Source: an uncultured Synechococcus sp. | Lineage (GTDB): Bacteria > Cyanobacteriota > Cyanobacteriia > PCC-6307 > Cyanobiaceae | Assembly: GCA_937975655.1 (NCBI GenBank) | Contig: CALJTZ010000238.1 | Coordinates: forward strand, 1-9,304 | Length of the DNA: 9,304 nt | Direction of reading: 5' to 3' | Part shown: positions 6,462 to 9,304 of the stretch, piece after piece | Layout of the letters: every line of letters starts with the position of its first letter | How positions within the stretch are numbered: the first letter of the stretch is position 1 | Position numbers and translations under genes: made by a program | The notes under the pieces: model-generated | The model's database searches: none | Told to the model about the DNA's origin: nothing | Seen by the model: the letters and a program-made list of their open reading frames with translations, nothing else

Positions 6462-6980
6462 ATGCCCCTGGCCTTCAGCGCCAGCCAAGCGTTGCACTTG
6501 CCGGTTCAACGGGATGGCGAGCGGCTTGCGGCCTATCTCGACGACGAAGAGCGGGTGATCGGCGCCCTGCTCGATCCCCAACAGCTCCACCCGCTCTCAG
6601 CCGGGAGCTATCGCTACACGGTGACCAAACTGCAGGTGTTCCAGCTGCAGATCCAGCCAGTGGTGGATCTGGTGGCCCGGCGCAGCCCCAACCGCATCGA
6701 GCTGGAAGCGGTGGACTGCGAACTCGAGGGCCTGGGCCTGGTGGACGACTTTCGCCTCACACTGAACTCCTGGCTGGAAGCAAGGCAGGAGGGCCTGGTT
6801 GGTGAGGCCGCCCTGGCAGTGCATGTGAGCCAGCCCAGTCTGTTGAAGCTGATCCCCCCCAAGGTGCTGGAGGGCACGGGGCGGTCGCTGCTGGCCGGCA
6901 TCCTGCTGGGCATCAAGACCCGCGTGGGGCAGCAGCTGCTGGGCGATTTTGAGCAGTGGTGCCAGCTCACCGCCAGCTAG
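6462..6980 (+). CDS. DUF1997 family protein, function unknown
   Basis: The 172-residue product fits the DUF1997 family, which is found in cyanobacteria and plants and has no established function. The recognisable pattern is: F.ASQALHLPV (about 5-15), LAAYLDDEERVIGALLDPQQLHPLSAGSYRY (22-52), LQIQPVVDLVARR (62-74), VDCELEGLG (84-92), LTLNSWLEA (99-107), LAVHVSQPSLLKLIPPKVLEGTG (118-140) and a C-terminal LLAGILLGIKTRVGQQLLGDFEQW (143-166). It has no signal peptide, and the hydrophobic stretch LLAGILLGI is too short and too interrupted to call a membrane helix. The overall shape suggests a small soluble beta-rich lipid- or ligand-binding-like fold, but that is a guess. The ATG at 6462 lacks a Shine-Dalgarno sequence; no better in-frame start is seen before the divergent pheA. 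The stop overlaps the rnhB stop. Confidence 0.85.
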   Translation: MPLAFSASQALHLPVQRDGERLAAYLDDEERVIGALLDPQQLHPLSAGSYRYTVTKLQVFQLQIQPVVDLVARRSPNRIELEAVDCELEGLGLVDDFRLTLNSWLEARQEGLVGEAALAVHVSQPSLLKLIPPKVLEGTGRSLLAGILLGIKTRVGQQLLGDFEQWCQLTAS

Positions 6981-6984
6981 GCGG
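6970..6984. repeat. Small inverted repeat over the shared DUF1997/rnhB stop site
   Basis: CCGCC (6970-6974) and GGCGG (6980-6984) can pair around AGCTA. The palindromic CTAG at 6977-6980 supplies the TAG stop for the gene on each strand. There is no U-run, and a 5-bp stem is short, so any terminator role is speculative. Confidence 0.4.
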
Positions 6985-7549
6985 GGAGCACCTTGCGAAG
7001 AAAGGAACGGCGATGCAGCGGGGTAGGGCCGAGCTGCAGCAGGGCCTGACGGTGTATGGCGGTGCCATAGCCGGCATGGCGTTCCAGGCCATAGCCGGGA
7101 TGTTGCAGGGCCAGCCGGGTGATCAGTGCATCCCGGGCCTGCTTGGCCAGCACACTGGCGGCCGCAATCTCCAGGCACTGGCTGTCGCCCCGCACCACGG
7201 TTTGCTGCGCTCCCCGCCAGCAGCGCAGGGGCAACACCCCATCCACCAACACCAGCTCCGGCGCCAGTCCTAGGCGCTGCAAGGCCCGCAGCATGGCCCA
7301 CTCCGTGGCCGTACGAATGCCATGGCGATCGATTTCCGCCGCAGACGCCTGCCCCAGGGCCCAGTGGCGCGTTTGCGCCGTGATCTGAGGCACCAGCAGG
7401 GCACGCCGGCGGGCGGTGAGGGCCTTGCTGTCTGTGAGTCCGGCAGTAGCGAGGGGCTCGCGGGCAGCGTCGGGAAGGATCACCGCGCCAGCGAACACGG
7501 GGCCGAACCAGCAGCCCCGCCCCACCTCATCCACCCCGGCCACGGCCAA
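6977..7549 (-). CDS. rnhB: Ribonuclease HII
   Basis: RNase HII removes ribonucleotides misincorporated in DNA and cleaves RNA in RNA-DNA hybrids, using divalent metal. The 190-residue protein has the family start AGVDEVGRG with metal ligands D7 and E8, LVDG with D103, and RGDSQCLEIAAASVLAK with D122, which together give the DEDD active site. HPGYGLERHAGYGT (150-163) and the C-terminal HRRSF complete the type 2 pattern. The start is uncertain. The TTG at 7549, 2 nt after the rne stop, gives the longest form with a conventional start codon; the GTG at 7543 would shorten it by two residues. A longer N-terminus overlapping rne from a CTG codon is also conceivable. No Shine-Dalgarno sequence is seen, so translational coupling to rne is likely. 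The rne-rnhB tandem arrangement suggests one transcript. Confidence 0.95.
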   Translation of the reverse strand: MAVAGVDEVGRGCWFGPVFAGAVILPDAAREPLATAGLTDSKALTARRRALLVPQITAQTRHWALGQASAAEIDRHGIRTATEWAMLRALQRLGLAPELVLVDGVLPLRCWRGAQQTVVRGDSQCLEIAAASVLAKQARDALITRLALQHPGYGLERHAGYGTAIHRQALLQLGPTPLHRRSFLRKVLPA

Positions 7550-7551
7550 GG

Positions 7552-9284
7552 TCAGTCGCTGGCGGACGAACGGCGACGGCGACGGCGGGGTTCGCCGCTG
7601 TCGTCCTCGGGTTCTGGTTCTGGGGCGGCAGCAACGGCTACCGCAGCAGGGGCTGGCGCTGGTGCCTCAGTGATCGCCACCGTCGCGGCAGCACGGCTGC
7701 GGCCACGGGTTGCTCGGGCCGGGGCCCGCTCGGCCTCCGGCTTCGGCGTGGCGATCACTTCATAGGTGGTGTCAGTCAGGACGGGGATCGGCGCAAAGTC
7801 GTCGACGGGCAGCGGCGTGATCTCCACCGTGACGGGCAAAGGAGCCTGCACAGCCGTGGGGGCGTCAGCCGCACCGGAACGGGCAGGTACTGCCCCGGGC
7901 GCCTCACCACTGCCGCCGCGGCCACGGCGGCGGCGGCGCGGACCTGCCGCCGCTAATTGCTGGCGTGCCTCGTCCAGCACGGCCTCGGCATCCTCACCGG
8001 GACGTACCACCCGAACCATCAGGTTGTCGGCAGTGGGCACCGGCTCCAGCAGTAGGGCTGGATTGAGCCCAAGCCAGCCGTAGACGAGCTCCTGGTCCGC
8101 ATCCATGGGGACCGCCACGAGTTCGGGCTCGGGCCGCCGGCTCGGCACTTCGCCAGCCGGGGCCATGGCGGCCTCCACCGAGCCCCCAGGGGCAGCAGCG
8201 GCAGCATCAAAGCTGGGCAGCTCAGGGGCTTCGCCAGCACCCCGGCCACCCCGGCCACCTCGGCGGCGGCGTCCGCCAGCTGCTTCGGCGGCGGAGGGGC
8301 TGAGCACCTCAGCCCGGGCGGAGGCGGCAGAGCGCACCAAGCCGCCCAGATTGGCGAGAGGCTGGAGGGTGTCCTTGCCGGGCAGCACCGCCACGTGACC
8401 CAGGCCACCGCAGCTGGGACAGGCACGACCGAACAGTTCGTAGATGTTCTGCCCCTGGCGCTTGCGGGTGAGCTCCACGAGGCCCAGTTCGGTGAGCTGA
8501 GCAATCTGGGGGCGCGCCGAATCGTGGCGCACGGCTTCCGTGAAATGCTCCAGCAGTTGCAGCTGATCGCGGCGCGACTCCATATCGATGAAGTCGATGA
8601 TCACCACACCACCGATGTTGCGCAGCTTGAGCTGGCGGGCAATCTCGATGGCCGCCTCGCAGTTGGTCCAGAGCACCGTCTCCCGCGCATTGGCGGAGCG
8701 GGTGAAGGAGCCCGAGTTCACGTCAATCACCGTGAGCGCCTCGGTGGGCTCGATGATCACGTAGCCACCGGACGGCAGATCCACCCGGGGCTTGAGGGCA
8801 TCACGGATGGCGGCGTTCACCTTGAAGTGCTCAAGGATCTCGGTGGATTCCTGATGCGCCTCCACCTGCAGGTTGGCCTGATCGGCCCCCAGGAAGGCAT
8901 TGACGCGACCCACAGCATCGGCGGTGTCCACCACCACCCGCACCAGATCAGGGCTGTAGTGATCGCGCAGGATCCGGTGGATGAAGTCCTCGTCGCGGTT
9001 GAGCAGCACCGGAGGGCTGGCGGCCTCTGCCGCGGTCTGGATGGCTTCCCACTGGCGCAGCAGGGATTCCAGGTCGTCGATCAGCAGCTCTTCGCTGACG
9101 CTCTCCGCCTCGGTGCGGATCAACAGACCAGCCCCCGGGGGCTTGATCAGCACGCCCAGGGCCCGCAGCCGATTGCGCTCGCTCTCGCCATTGATGCGGC
9201 GGGAGATGTTCACCCCCTGGCCATGGGGCTGAAGCACCAGGAAACGGCCCGGCAGGGTGAGGTTGCCGGTGAGACGCGGCCCCT
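7552..9284 (-). CDS. rne: Ribonuclease E/G (RNase E), N-terminus missing at the contig end
   Basis: RNase E is the main endoribonuclease of mRNA decay and rRNA/tRNA processing. Numbered from the GTG at 9237, catalytic Asp residues are D172 (VIDVNSG) and D215 (VIIDFIDM), and the Zn-link CPSCGG is at 273-278. The 5'-sensor and RNase H-like regions lie before them. Residues ~283-561 are Ala/Pro/Glu-rich and probably disordered, with Arg-rich patches at 321-333, 433-442 and 551-556. The block YGWLGLNPALLLEP (386-399) resembles a conserved cyanobacterial element. The C-terminus RRRRRRSSASD contains the nonapeptide reported to bind PNPase in cyanobacteria. The true gene continues upstream: 15 more codons (9282-9238) read GPRLTGNLTLPGRFL, matching the family, and the TAG at 9285-9283 exists only because adapter sequence begins at 9285. 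GTG 9237 is therefore internal. The S1 RNA-binding domain and the start are off the contig. Confidence 0.96.
7561..7587 (-). other. RNase E C-terminal PNPase-recruiting peptide RRRRRRSSA
   Basis: These nine codons encode RRRRRRSSA, two residues before the end of RNase E. From memory of the literature, this exact cyanobacterial-specific nonapeptide is the site through which RNase E recruits polynucleotide phosphorylase. Its presence predicts an RNase E-PNPase complex in this organism. Confidence 0.75.
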
Positions 9285-9304
9285 AGATCGGAAGAGCGGC
9301 GTGT
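9285..9304. other. Residual Illumina adapter sequence at the contig end (artefact)
   Basis: AGATCGGAAGAGCGGCGTGT matches the start of the Illumina TruSeq-type adapter AGATCGGAAGAGCGTCGTGT at 19 of 20 positions. It begins exactly where the rne reading frame is broken: a genomic T at 9285 would restore an AAG Lys codon (KGPRLTG). It is not biological sequence. Confidence 0.95.

Noticed and set aside
6597..7301. 234-codon minus-strand open frame spanning the DUF1997/rnhB junction
   Set aside because: It overlaps two well-supported genes in other frames; its length comes from high GC reducing stop codons.
7322..7765. 147-codon plus-strand open frame opposite rnhB and the rne tail
   Set aside because: Gly/Ala/Ser-rich reverse reading of the Ala/Pro/Arg-rich RNase E tail; no independent coding evidence.
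8235..8280. Possible tandem DNA repeat (CCGGCCACC copies)
   Set aside because: It is explained by codons for the Gly/Arg-rich patch of RNase E rather than by an independent repeat.
8019..8504. 161-codon minus-strand frame inside rne
   Set aside because: Alternative frame of the same rne region; Pro/Ser/Trp-rich, no motif, while the rne frame carries the Zn-link and conserved block.
9235..9237. GTG as the start codon of rne
   Set aside because: The frame continues upstream with family-typical residues (GPRLTGNLTLPGRFL) until adapter sequence begins, so this Val is internal.

Overview
The window looks like a metagenome- or culture-derived contig from a high-GC picocyanobacterium of the Cyanobium / freshwater-to-marine Synechococcus group. 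The assignment rests on cyanobacterial protein signatures: a 399-residue EF-Tu, a 106-residue S10 encoded directly after tuf, a quinone methyltransferase resembling Synechocystis Sll0418, a DUF1997 protein, and an RNase E ending in the cyanobacterial RRRRRRSSA peptide. No database search was possible, so names rest on recognised motifs and remembered family sequences.

Layout. Positions 2-3694 (+) hold the tail of the str operon: fusA (5' end missing), tuf and rpsJ, with a structured 228-nt gap between tuf and rpsJ. A clear intrinsic terminator at 3735-3759 closes this unit. Positions 3884-5566 (+) hold a two-gene unit: a stand-alone LON substrate-binding-domain protein, then 6 nt later a membrane-anchored MPBQ/MSBQ-type methyltransferase for tocopherol/plastoquinone-type prenylquinones. 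Convergent to it is pheA (prephenate dehydratase, minus strand), whose stop codon lies in the same 16-bp palindrome as the methyltransferase stop. Divergent from pheA is a DUF1997 gene (+), which in turn converges on rnhB with a shared CTAG as both stops. rne and rnhB (minus strand) run in tandem 2 nt apart and form an RNA-processing pair (RNase E and RNase HII). Coding density is very high. The only gaps longer than 100 nt are 3146-3373 and 3695-3883, both described below.

Data quality. Both ends deserve caution. The last 20 bases (9285-9304) match an Illumina adapter with one mismatch and create a false stop in rne, which really continues off the contig. The first ~270 bases of fusA have different codon use and a non-cyanobacterial-looking protein sequence compared with the rest of the gene. 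The join falls in the highly conserved NKMDRTGADF segment, which suggests an assembly chimera or, less likely, a natural recombinant.

I see no mobile element, CRISPR array, defence system, tRNA or rRNA, and no convincing undescribed system. Most of the window is conserved housekeeping sequence. The points worth following up are the two end artefacts, the PNPase-recruiting tail of RNase E, the stop-codon palindromes at the convergent junctions, and a loop insertion in the methyltransferase.
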